From contig CAKZZS010000084.1 of the NCBI GenBank assembly GCA_937884975.1, positions 1 to 20,155 of the forward strand: a DNA stretch of 20,155 nucleotides, read 5' to 3'. This DNA comes from an uncultured Clostridia bacterium (GTDB lineage Bacteria > Bacillota > Clostridia > Oscillospirales > Acutalibacteraceae). The position numbers and the translations under genes were made by a program. The notes below the pieces were generated by a model. The model was not told the DNA's origin. It did no database searches and saw nothing but the letters and a program-made list of their open reading frames with translations. This document shows, piece by piece, positions 1-7,239 of the stretch (position 1 is its first letter; each line of letters opens with the position of its first letter).

Positions 1-463
<463 letters not shown>

Positions 464-480
464 GGAAGGGAAGAAATTCA

Positions 481-1572
481 GTGAAAATTGAAGAAATCAA
501 GGTGAGAATATCCGAGTTGTACGATGGGTATTTTAACGACGATGAAGAAGGCGTTATCGGTTACGATGAAAGGCTGAATATCCGCCCCAAATATCAACGT
601 GAATTTGTATATAAGGACGAACAAAGAAACGAAGTAATAAGAACAGTAAAAAAAGGCTTTCCGCTCAATGTCTTTTATTGGAGCAAAAACGAGGATGGCA
701 GTTTTGAGATGTTAGATGGACAACAGCGTACTATTTCAATTTGCGAATATCTTGACGGAAGCTATTCAGTTGACGGAATGCTTTTTGACAATCTTCCCGA
801 AGATGTCAGGAATGCAATATTAAATTATGAGCTGTATGTATATGTATGTACGGGGACGGAAAGCGAAAAACTTGAATGGTTCAGAATCATCAATATTGCC
901 GGCGAAGAACTAACGGATCAGGAATTAAGAAATGCGGTTTATGCAGGTTCATGGACTTCGGATGCAAAAAGGTATTTTTCAAAAAGCGGTTGCCCTGCAT
1001 ATATGCTTGCCGAGGCTTATATGACAGGCTCAACAATACGACAGGATTATTTTGAAACTGTGCTTTCTTGGATTTCCGATAGAGACGGTATAAACATTGA
1101 AGAGTATATGGGAAGACATATGCACGATAATAACGCAAAAGAACTCTGGCAATACTTCAATGATGTTATAGAATGGGTTAAAACTCTTTTTCCGAAAACA
1201 CGCAACCAAATGAAAGGCATAGCTTGGGGTAAATTCTATAATAAATATAAGGACAAAGAATTCGATCCCGATGCTATGGAAAAGAATATTCAGGAGTTAT
1301 TTGCAAATCCTGACATAACCAAGAATAAGGGCGTATATGAATACTTAATTACAGGAAACGAACGGGCTGTTTCTGTTCGCGCCTTTCCCGAAAGTGATAA
1401 GCTTGTTATGTATGAACGCCAAAATCACAAGTGCGCTATATGTGGCAAAACATTTGATATTTCGGAAATGCATGGAGATCATATTGTTCCGTGGTCAAAG
1501 GGCGGTAGGACGACTTTGGAAAACGGTCAAATGCTTTGTACGGATTGTAATTTAAGAAAAGGTTCGTTGTGA
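481..1572 (+). CDS. DUF262 / HNH endonuclease domain protein (probable restriction nuclease)
   Basis: This 363-residue protein has an N-terminal DUF262 (GmrSD/ParB-like) domain, with PKYQREFVY near residue 36 and LDGQQRT at 78-84, and a C-terminal HNH zinc-finger nuclease. The HNH part shows CAIC at 318-321, H331, the GDHIVPW motif with catalytic H334, N348 and CTDC at 353-356. DUF262 domains bind and hydrolyse nucleotides in type IV GmrSD-like nucleases, and the HNH domain cuts DNA. The start is GTG at 481, preceded by AAGGAAGGG about nine bases upstream. It follows the methyltransferase ends closely, which suggests a restriction-modification pair. Its codon use is visibly more A/T-rich than glpK next door, consistent with horizontal acquisition. 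DNA specificity and any methylation dependence are unknown. Confidence 0.88.
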   Translation: MKIEEIKVRISELYDGYFNDDEEGVIGYDERLNIRPKYQREFVYKDEQRNEVIRTVKKGFPLNVFYWSKNEDGSFEMLDGQQRTISICEYLDGSYSVDGMLFDNLPEDVRNAILNYELYVYVCTGTESEKLEWFRIINIAGEELTDQELRNAVYAGSWTSDAKRYFSKSGCPAYMLAEAYMTGSTIRQDYFETVLSWISDRDGINIEEYMGRHMHDNNAKELWQYFNDVIEWVKTLFPKTRNQMKGIAWGKFYNKYKDKEFDPDAMEKNIQELFANPDITKNKGVYEYLITGNERAVSVRAFPESDKLVMYERQNHKCAICGKTFDISEMHGDHIVPWSKGGRTTLENGQMLCTDCNLRKGSL

Positions 1573-1631
1573 CACCTCATCAGTCACTTCGTGACAGCTT
1601 CCCCTCGAGGGGAAGCCTTTTCTTTTTTTCG
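1573..1631 (+). terminator. Two-hairpin repeat ending in a terminator behind the DUF262-HNH gene
   Basis: A small stem GTCAC/GTGAC (1583-1587 with 1591-1595) is followed by a perfect 8-bp stem GCTTCCCC/GGGGAAGC (1597-1604 with 1609-1616) around TCGA, then a T-rich run to about 1629. It begins right after the TGA of the nuclease gene. The two-hairpin layout recurs in inverse orientation at 3717-3762, so it is both a terminator and a member of a dispersed repeat family. Confidence 0.75.
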
Positions 1632-1676
1632 GTATTTTGTTCAATGTTTCACTTAAATCTTTATACCTTTTGCAAC

Positions 1677-1705
1677 TTGTTATTTTATTACGGGTTTGAT
1701 AAAAT
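1677..1705 (+). promoter_or_regulatory. Putative sigma-A promoter of glpK
   Basis: TTGTTA (1677-1682) and TAAAAT (1700-1705) are separated by exactly 17 bases and lie about 40 bases before the glpK start. The same pair of hexamers with the same spacing recurs before the MBOAT gene (10496-10524). Confidence 0.5.
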
Positions 1706-1743
1706 AAAAAAGATAATAAATCTTCTTTTCAGGAGGCAGAAAA

Positions 1744-3249
1744 ATGGCAAAATATGTTCTTGCGCTTGACCAGGGAACAACCTCATCACGCGCTATTCTT
1801 TTTGACAAAAAGGGTAACATCTGTTACAAGGCTCAACACGAGTTTGACCAGATTTATCCGAAGGCAGGCTGGGTTGAGCATAACCCGATGGAAATTCTCT
1901 ATTCCCAGTTCCAGTCCATTACGGAGGTTATTTCAAATATCTCCTCCGCTTCGGATATTGCAGGCATAGGTATCACAAACCAGCGTGAAACAACCATCCT
2001 CTGGGATAAGGAAACGGGCAAACCCGTTTATAACGCAATTGTCTGGCAGTGCCGCAGAACCGCGGATATGTGCGAAAAAATAAAGCTTGACAAGGACCTT
2101 TGCGATTATATTAAGCAGCATACGGGACTTATTGTTGACGCTTATTTTTCGGCAACAAAAATCCGTTGGATTCTTGACAACGTTCCGGAGGCGAGAAAAT
2201 TAGCCGATGAGGGGAAATTGCTTTTCGGTACGGTTGAAACGTGGCTTATCTGGAATTTGAGCGGCGGCAAGGTTCACGTTACGGACTATTCCAACGCTTC
2301 AAGAACAATGCTCTTCGACGTTGATAAGCTTTGCTGGGACGAGTATCTTTGCGATAAGCTCGGAGTTCCTATGAGCTTGCTCCCGACTCCCGTACCCTCA
2401 AGTCAGGTTTACGGCGAGGTTGCCCAAGGCATTATCGGTCTTGAGGCAATTGCAGGCGTTCCCATTTCCGGCGCTATAGGCGACCAGCCTGCAGCTCTGT
2501 TCGGTCAGGGCTGCTTTAACGCAGGTCAGGCTAAAAATACATACGGCACGGGCTGCTTCCTTCTTATGAACACAGGCGACAAGCGCGTTGAATCGAGAAA
2601 TAATCTTGTTACGGGCGTTGCTTGGGGCATAGGCGATAAGGTCGAATACGCCATTGAAGGCTCTGCGTTCAATGCAGGTTCGGTTATAAAATGGCTTCGT
2701 GATGACCTTAATATGATAGACACTCCTGCGCGTTGCGATGAGCTTGCGGAAAGCGTTGACGACGCAAACGGAATTTATCTTGTCCCTGCGTTTACGGGTC
2801 TTGGCGCTCCGTATTGGGATATGTATGCAAGAGGCTGTATCGTCGGTCTGACAAGAGGCGTAAACAGAAAGCATTTTGCAAGAGCGGTTCTTGAGTCAAT
2901 TGCATATCAGATGACCGACCTTCTTGAAGCAATGCGTGAGGACAGCGGAATTGAGCTTACCGAGCTTCGCGTTGACGGCGGCGCGTCCGTATCGAATATT
3001 ATGATGCAGATTCAGGCTGATATGATAGGCACGCTTGTAAACCGCCCGAAGGTTGTTGAAACAACGGCTCTCGGCGCTGCGTATCTTGCAGGTCTTGCGG
3101 TCGGCTTCTGGGCTTCAAGAGAGGAAATCGAGTCCATCCGTGAGGTGGATAAGGTATTTGTTCCGAAGATGCCGCGCGCAAAGCGTGACGAGCTCTATAA
3201 GGGCTGGAAGAGAGCAGTTGAACGCGCAAAGGACTGGGAAGAACACTGA
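1744..3249 (+). CDS. glpK: Glycerol kinase
   Basis: Glycerol kinase phosphorylates glycerol to sn-glycerol 3-phosphate with ATP in the cytoplasm, feeding lipid synthesis and glycolysis. At 501 residues it has the usual FGGY-kinase length. Visible motifs are DQGTTSSR (9-16), the glycerol-binding NQRETT (79-84), WQCRRT, YFSATK (134-139) and the catalytic base Asp247 in IGDQPAALFGQ. The start is supported by AGGAGG just upstream. Where many low-GC Firmicutes carry a YHFYG-like segment whose His is phosphorylated by HPr, this protein reads SSQVYG (219-224), so PTS activation of that kind is unlikely (inference from memory of the family). No glpF or glpD lies in the window. It has its own promoter and appears monocistronic. 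Confidence 0.96.
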   Translation: MAKYVLALDQGTTSSRAILFDKKGNICYKAQHEFDQIYPKAGWVEHNPMEILYSQFQSITEVISNISSASDIAGIGITNQRETTILWDKETGKPVYNAIVWQCRRTADMCEKIKLDKDLCDYIKQHTGLIVDAYFSATKIRWILDNVPEARKLADEGKLLFGTVETWLIWNLSGGKVHVTDYSNASRTMLFDVDKLCWDEYLCDKLGVPMSLLPTPVPSSQVYGEVAQGIIGLEAIAGVPISGAIGDQPAALFGQGCFNAGQAKNTYGTGCFLLMNTGDKRVESRNNLVTGVAWGIGDKVEYAIEGSAFNAGSVIKWLRDDLNMIDTPARCDELAESVDDANGIYLVPAFTGLGAPYWDMYARGCIVGLTRGVNRKHFARAVLESIAYQMTDLLEAMREDSGIELTELRVDGGASVSNIMMQIQADMIGTLVNRPKVVETTALGAAYLAGLAVGFWASREEIESIREVDKVFVPKMPRAKRDELYKGWKRAVERAKDWEEH

Positions 3250-3268
3250 ATATAAAAAAAGTCCCCGA

Positions 3269-3488
3269 GCGGCGCCTTCCATAAGGAAGTGCGCCGCAGC
3301 TAAATTCGCCTTACGGCGAGCTAAATTGACCTGCGGTCAGCTAAATTTGCTTCGCAAGTTAAATTCGGCTTTGCCGAACTGTAAGGCGAATTTAATTTAG
3401 CTGAAAACCGCAGGTTTTCAATTTGGCTGAAGCCATAAGGCTTCAATTTAGCTGTGAACGGAAGCGAACAATTTAGCTCTTTAAGAGC
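3269..3488. repeat. Array of short hairpins joined by AGCTAAATT linkers
   Basis: Starting 20 bases after glpK, about eight short palindromes are separated by a constant 9-base word. Examples are GCGGCGC/GCGCCGC (3269-3297), CGCC/GGCG (3307-3318), GACC/GGTC (3328-3338), TTGC/GCAA (3347-3357), CGGC/GCCG (3366-3376), GAAAACC/GGTTTTC (3403-3419), GAAGCC/GGCTTC (3429-3444) and GCTCTT/AAGAGC (3476-3488). In the left half the linker is AGCTAAATT, or GTTAAATT once. In the right half it is its reverse complement AATTTAGCT, or AATTTGGCT once. A 14-bp segment at 3301-3314 is also complementary to 3381-3394, so the cluster is itself an inverted repeat. It is noncoding, with no protein-like frame. Confidence 0.85.
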
Positions 3489-3537
3489 CGGAATAAAAAA
3501 CGAACGAAAAACTCTCAAAAAGTATATAACCCACTAT

Positions 3538-3579
3538 GACACTTTCACGCCTGAAAGATGTCAAGTGTTTTTTTCTTTT
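3538..3579 (+). terminator. Rho-independent terminator-like hairpin downstream of the glpK repeat array
   Basis: GACA-CTTTCA (3538-3547) pairs with TGAAAG-TGTC (3552-3562), with one bulged A and a CGCC loop. AAGTG and a run of T (3568-3579) follow. It lies about 290 bases after the glpK stop, so it would end a transcript that includes the hairpin array. Confidence 0.55.
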
Positions 3580-3594
3580 ACTTCCTTATGTCGG

Positions 3595-3853
3595 GTCTCC
3601 CTAAGGGGGACTTTTTTTAATGTAGGAATGAAGTCGCTTCGCTAATGAAGAATTTTTTTAAACAATGTTTTAATTTGTCATTCGAAGCGTTAGCGAAGAA
3701 TCTAAACCTTAAAAAGTCTCCCTTGTGTAAAGGGAGATGTCAACCGTTAGGCTGACAGAGGGATTGTTGTAGGGGACGCTGAGGTCATCGTCCCCTACAA
3801 ACCGTAATAAACCGCACACCAGTAGGGGCGTACTGTGTACGCCAGTAAAGTCA
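3595..3853. repeat. Cluster of dispersed palindromic repeat fragments
   Basis: No gene is seen here. The stretch contains GTCTCCCT/AGGGGGAC followed by seven T (3595-3618), a segment with ATTCGAAGCGTTAGCGAAGAA (3680-3700) that resembles one near 10290, and a two-hairpin repeat (3717-3762) with CTCCCTT/AAGGGAG and TGTCA/TGACA. It also holds a perfect 10-bp inverted repeat GTAGGGGACG/CGTCCCCTAC (3769-3778 with 3789-3798) and GGCGTAC/GTACGCC (3827-3843). The GTAGGGGACG word recurs three times at 10171-10430. Confidence 0.7.
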
Positions 3854-3857
3854 GATG

Positions 3858-3896
3858 AAAAAACGGACGGATGCCATCCGCCCGTTTTGTTTTTTA
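3858..3896 (-). terminator. Bidirectional terminator between glpK region and apgM
   Basis: CGGACGGAT (3864-3872) faces ATCCGCCCG (3876-3884) with a three-base loop, flanked by A-run on the left and T-run on the right. The single mismatch on the + strand (A against C) becomes a G-U pair in the - strand RNA, so the hairpin is fully paired for the apgM transcript. It starts right after the apgM stop. Confidence 0.8.
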
Positions 3897-5105
3897 TTTC
3901 TCCAGAAAGTGCGGCATGAGACGGGTGCAGTCGTCAATAAATATTCCCGTCTGTTTTGCCGTTTCCTCGTTTATTGAAGAAACGCCGCTGTCTTTTTCAC
4001 CTTTCTTATGATAAATCATATACGGCACCGGGTCTGACGCGTGAGTCATAGTGACAATTGGCGTCGGGTGATCGGGTAAAATCATAATCTTGTAGTCGTC
4101 GTATTTTTCGAGTGCCTCAAGAACTATCGGCAAAACCTTTTGGTCGATAAGCTCAATTGATTTAACCTTGTTTTCGGGTTCGTTTCTGTGACCGCATTCG
4201 TCCGGCGCTTCATAGTGAATATACGCAAAGTCACAGCCGTTTTCAAGGGTTTTCATCGCCGCTTTTGCCTTGCCCTCAAAGTTAGTGTCAATGTAACCCG
4301 TAGCGCCCTCTACCTCGGGAGTTTCCATCCCTGCGCACTTGCCGATACCCTTTAACAAATCGACTGCGGACGTAACGGAGCCTTTAAGACCAAACAGCTC
4401 CTCAAAAGCAGGAAGCATCGGCTTTCTGCCCTCGCCCCAGAGCCAAATTGAATTTGCAGGGCGTTTGCCCTGGGCAATTCTCTTAAGATTTACGGGATGA
4501 TTTTTAAGCAGCTCATAGCTTTCCTTCATCATTTTAATAAGAGGCGCGGCATTTTCGCTTGTCGAAAGGTATTCGCCTATAACTCTGCCCGAAATGTCAT
4601 GAGGGGGAGTCATTTTACCTAAATCAACAGTGCCGTTATTCCACACAAGGCAGTGACGGTAAGCCACGCCGCAGTAAAATGAGAATATCTCATTTCTGAA
4701 ATGCTCGTCAACAGTCTTTATTATTTCAGCCGCTTCGGCAGTTGAAATGTCTCCGGCGGAATAATCGACCATTGTTTTATCCTCATAGTTTTCTTCATCC
4801 GAAAGAGTAACAATATTACAGCGAAGCGTGACATCGGTTTCTTTTAAATCGATTCCTATGCTCGCCGCTTCAAGGGGCGACCTGCCCGTGTAGTACTTTT
4901 TCGGACTGAAGCCCATTACGCTCATATTTGCAACGTCGCTGCCGGGCTTCATTCCCTCGGGCACTGTGCGAACAAGTCCGACTTCGCCCTTTCTTGCGAG
5001 CGAGTCAAAAACAGGCTTATTCGCCACCATCATAGGCGTTTTGCCGTTTAAAGCAGGCACGGGATAATCCGCCATACCGTCATATAAAACTACAACATAC
5101 TTCAT
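3894..5105 (-). CDS. apgM: Archaeal-type 2,3-bisphosphoglycerate-independent phosphoglycerate mutase family protein
   Basis: This 403-residue alkaline-phosphatase-superfamily enzyme would interconvert 3- and 2-phosphoglycerate in glycolysis. The metal and catalytic residues expected in the family are visible: Asp9 (LYDGMADYP), the GSDVANMSVMG segment with Ser56, the pair Asp302/His306 in EAPDECGH, and Asp345/His346 plus His355 in LPDHPTPIVTMTHASDP. Length fits the archaeal-type family. The ATG is preceded on the - strand by AGAGGAAAAG. It lies 28 bases downstream of ttcA and is probably co-transcribed. A closely related subfamily is annotated as a proposed homoserine kinase in bacteria lacking ThrB. 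No threonine genes are nearby to support that, but it cannot be excluded from sequence alone. Confidence 0.88.
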   Translation of the reverse strand: MKYVVVLYDGMADYPVPALNGKTPMMVANKPVFDSLARKGEVGLVRTVPEGMKPGSDVANMSVMGFSPKKYYTGRSPLEAASIGIDLKETDVTLRCNIVTLSDEENYEDKTMVDYSAGDISTAEAAEIIKTVDEHFRNEIFSFYCGVAYRHCLVWNNGTVDLGKMTPPHDISGRVIGEYLSTSENAAPLIKMMKESYELLKNHPVNLKRIAQGKRPANSIWLWGEGRKPMLPAFEELFGLKGSVTSAVDLLKGIGKCAGMETPEVEGATGYIDTNFEGKAKAAMKTLENGCDFAYIHYEAPDECGHRNEPENKVKSIELIDQKVLPIVLEALEKYDDYKIMILPDHPTPIVTMTHASDPVPYMIYHKKGEKDSGVSSINEETAKQTGIFIDDCTRLMPHFLEK

Positions 5106-5133
5106 TTTCTTTTCCTCTTTATCTTAAGAATAA

Positions 5134-5844
5134 TTACCATTTGTCAATGTGACCTTTTTCAAGAGCGCCGACTATTTTTTCATTTATGCCGGGATATTTT
5201 TTATCAAGCTCATTTAAAAGCCTTTTTGTCTCTTCCCTTTGAGTCACCTTGTCCGCAGGGCATTTTGACTTAACAACGGGAAGACTGTTTCTTTTAACCG
5301 CCTGTTCAATTTCCCTTTCCCTTATAAAAACAAACGGACGAATGAGTGTCAGGTTCTTTCTTGAAAGATATGAAACTGGGGAGAAGCAGCCGACGGTCCC
5401 GCCCTGAAACAGGTTCATAATAAATGTTTGGGCAGCGTCGTCAAGATGATGACCGAGGGCGATTTTATTACATCCGAGCTCCTTTGCCGTATCGTGTAAA
5501 AGTCCGCGTCTCATTTTTGCGCAAAGGGCGCAGGGGTTCTTTTCCCTTCTTGTTTCAAAAATGACGTGAAAAAGATTTGTCTTTTTAATAACGTACTCGA
5601 CTCCGTATTTATTACACAAAGCCTCGATTTGAGAAAAGTCCCCGTCGGCGTTACCGAATCTGTAGTCAAGCGTAATTGCGACCACGTCGAACTTTTTAGG
5701 GTAAAAACGCCGCATTTCGGCAAGAGCAGCCAGAAGCGCAACCGAATCCTTTCCGCCCGAAACTCCGACGGCTACGCGGTCGTTTTCCTCTATCATATTG
5801 TATTTTTCAGTCGCCGCCCGAGTGAGCGAAAGAAGCCGCTTCAT
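5134..5844 (-). CDS. TtcA/TilS-family ATP-dependent tRNA thiolation protein
   Basis: This is an N-type ATP pyrophosphatase. The P-loop SGGKDS lies at 29-34, CALC at 105-108, a third cysteine at 195 in SKCPADK, and GHHLDDAAQTF at 131-141. The PP-loop with two cysteines and a distant third matches TtcA, the iron-sulfur enzyme that makes 2-thiocytidine at tRNA position 32. At 236 residues it is shorter than E. coli TtcA, as is common for TtcA-like proteins in Clostridia. The ATG follows a GGGGGTGA ribosome site. It heads a two-gene operon with apgM and is divergent from rplM. The exact tRNA target is inferred from the family; some TtcA-like proteins have other substrates, so I leave the symbol blank. 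Confidence 0.85.
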   Translation of the reverse strand: MKRLLSLTRAATEKYNMIEENDRVAVGVSGGKDSVALLAALAEMRRFYPKKFDVVAITLDYRFGNADGDFSQIEALCNKYGVEYVIKKTNLFHVIFETRREKNPCALCAKMRRGLLHDTAKELGCNKIALGHHLDDAAQTFIMNLFQGGTVGCFSPVSYLSRKNLTLIRPFVFIREREIEQAVKRNSLPVVKSKCPADKVTQREETKRLLNELDKKYPGINEKIVGALEKGHIDKW

Positions 5845-5869
5845 AGTTCACCCCCGTAAAACGCATACT

Positions 5870-5898
5870 ATTATAATATACACCCGTCCCGTTTTCAA
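5870..5898 (-). promoter_or_regulatory. Sigma-A promoter of the ttcA-like/apgM operon
   Basis: On the - strand TTGAAA (5893-5898) and a perfect TATAAT (5870-5875) are 17 bases apart, about 25 bases before the ATG. The leader is very short. Confidence 0.7.
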
Positions 5899-6012
5899 TT
5901 ATTTAAAATAATTTTTTGAAAAACAATAAATCAGCAAACACATAGAAAATCAAAGAAAAACGGAGAAAACAAGAGAAAATTAAATCTCAATTAAAATTTA
6001 TAAAAATTTTTG

Positions 6013-6041
6013 TTGACAGTTTTTTTGCGTTGTGATAATAT
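6013..6041 (+). promoter_or_regulatory. Promoter of rplM-rpsI
   Basis: A perfect TTGACA lies at 6013-6018. The -10 is either GATAAT at 6034-6039 with an extended TG (15-base spacer) or TAATAT at 6036-6041 (17-base spacer). The divergent ttcA promoter lies 115 bases upstream in a very A-rich interval (5900-6000) where I see nothing else. Confidence 0.65.
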
Positions 6042-6060
6042 TATCAAGCAAAAATTATTA

Positions 6061-6080
6061 CAAACTCTTTTGTTTGGAGG
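6061..6080 (+). promoter_or_regulatory. Small leader hairpin touching the rplM ribosome binding site
   Basis: CAAAC (6061-6065) and GTTTG (6072-6076) form a stem whose last G is the first base of the GGAGG ribosome site (6076-6080). Firmicute rplM transcripts are known to carry an autoregulatory L13 leader. This hairpin sits in the right place, but it is too short to assign to that family with confidence. Confidence 0.3.
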
Positions 6081-6088
6081 TAAGTATT

Positions 6089-6517
6089 ATGTCAACTTAT
6101 ATGCCTAAAGCGGGCGACATCACCCGTAACTGGTATGTACTTGATGCGGCAGGCAAGCCCCTCGGTAAGGTCGCTGTTGAGGCCGCAACACTTCTTCGCG
6201 GTAAGCATAAGCCCACATTTGCTCCTCACGCTGACTGCGGTGATAACGTTATTATCATCAACGCAGAAAAGGTTGTTCTTACGGGCAAGAAGCTTGACCA
6301 GAAAATGTATTATCATTTCACCGGTTACATCGGCAACCTCAAAGAGGTTAACTACAAGACACTTATGAAGACAAAGCCCTGCTTTGTTGTTGAGAAGGCA
6401 GTTAAGGGAATGCTCCCGTCTAACTCACTCGGCAGAACTCAGGCAGGCAGACTTCACGTTTATGCAGGCGACGAGCACAAGCATGCTGCTCAGAAGCCCG
6501 AAACAAGAGAATTTTAA
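6089..6517 (+). CDS. rplM: 50S ribosomal protein L13
   Basis: L13 is a primary binding protein of the large ribosomal subunit. The 142-residue protein from ATG 6089 starts MSTYMPKAGDITRNWYVLDA and contains the family-typical LGKVAVEAATLLRGKHKPTFAPH and GMLPSNSLGR segments, with normal full length. The start at 6089 is chosen because GGAGG lies nine bases upstream; a longer frame from 6032 would begin inside the promoter. rpsI follows after 19 bases, the usual L13-S9 operon. Confidence 0.97.
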   Translation: MSTYMPKAGDITRNWYVLDAAGKPLGKVAVEAATLLRGKHKPTFAPHADCGDNVIIINAEKVVLTGKKLDQKMYYHFTGYIGNLKEVNYKTLMKTKPCFVVEKAVKGMLPSNSLGRTQAGRLHVYAGDEHKHAAQKPETREF

Positions 6518-6536
6518 GAAAGGGAGGCAATGAATA

Positions 6537-6935
6537 ATGTACGAAGGTAATCCTTATTTCTACGGCACAGGCAGAAGAAAGAAATCCGTTGCACGCGTTC
6601 GCGTTTATGCCGGCACAGGCTCAATTACTATCAACGGCAGAGATATCGACGATTATTTCGGACTTGAAACATTAAAGCTTATTGTCCGTCAGCCTCTCAC
6701 TCTTACCGATACGCTCGGCAAGTTTGACATCGTTGTTAACGTTACGGGCGGCGGCGTTACGGGTCAGGCAGGTGCAATTCGTCACGGTCTTTCACGCGCT
6801 CTTCTTCAGTATGACGAGGCTCTTCGCCCCACACTCAAGAAGGCAGGTCTCCTCACAAGAGACCCCAGAATGAAAGAGAGAAAGAAATACGGTCTCAAAG
6901 GCGCTCGCCGTGCACCGCAGTTCTCAAAGAGATAA
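6537..6935 (+). CDS. rpsI: 30S ribosomal protein S9
   Basis: S9 is a small-subunit head protein whose conserved basic C-terminal tail reaches the P-site tRNA. The 132-residue product shows the typical GTGRRKKSVARVRV start, the GGGVTGQAGAIRHG glycine-rich loop and the end FSKR. GGGAGG lies upstream of the ATG at 6537. It is the second gene of the rplM operon and is followed by a terminator. The last bases of the gene are partly repeated at 7070-7142. Confidence 0.97.
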   Translation: MYEGNPYFYGTGRRKKSVARVRVYAGTGSITINGRDIDDYFGLETLKLIVRQPLTLTDTLGKFDIVVNVTGGGVTGQAGAIRHGLSRALLQYDEALRPTLKKAGLLTRDPRMKERKKYGLKGARRAPQFSKR

Positions 6936-7142
6936 TTATTATATTGTCTTATATGCCTCTGCTTATGCGGAGGCATTTTTCTTTTAATGAAACTGCGGTT
7001 GTCCTCGCGGCACAGCCGCTGCGGTCAAAGCTAAAAACAGTCCACCGGACTGTTTTCTTAACGCTTCGACAGTTCTCGAAGAGATAATCAAATATTATTT
7101 CTATATGTCTCTGCTTTTGCAGGGGCATTTTTCTTTTTAATG
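6918..7142 (+). repeat. Direct duplication of the rpsI tail plus terminator
   Basis: Bases 6918-6989 (end of rpsI, spacer, terminator, AATG) are repeated in diverged form at 7070-7142. The second copy keeps AGTTCTC-AAGAGATAAT and a full 10-bp terminator stem, ATGTCTCTGC/GCAGGGGCAT (7105-7114 with 7119-7128), followed by T-run. Eighty bases lie between the copies and carry palindromes including GCGGC/GCCGC and a 10-bp AAAACAGTCC/GGACTGTTTT (about 7032-7055). Confidence 0.8.
6953..6985 (+). terminator. Terminator of rplM-rpsI
   Basis: ATGCCTCTGC (6953-6962) pairs over all ten positions (one G-U) with GCGGAGGCAT (6967-6976) around TTAT, followed by TTTTTCTTTT. Confidence 0.92.
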
Positions 7143-7168
7143 TAAATTATGACTTTTTTCCGTATTTA

Positions 7169-7197
7169 TTGACAAATACAGACGATTTTGATAAGAT
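7169..7197 (+). promoter_or_regulatory. Sigma-A promoter of the phosphodiester glycosidase-domain gene
   Basis: Perfect TTGACA (7169-7174), 17-base spacer, TAAGAT (7192-7197), about 43 bases before the ATG. Confidence 0.75.
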
Positions 7198-7239
7198 AAG
7201 AATATATAATACTATATATTGTATTTCCGAGGTATTTTT

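Noticed and set aside
1569..1769. 66-residue + strand frame between the nuclease gene and glpK
   Set aside because: It runs through the terminator hairpin and glpK promoter, lacks a ribosome site, and its product is a low-complexity Phe-rich string.
2398..2874. 158-residue frame antisense to glpK
   Set aside because: It is a shadow of a codon-biased gene on the other strand; it has no ribosome site and no recognisable domain.
3298..3478. Possible CRISPR array because of regularly spaced identical words
   Set aside because: The constant word is only 9 bases, it changes orientation in the middle, and the intervening cores are self-complementary and 11-17 bases. No cas genes are present.
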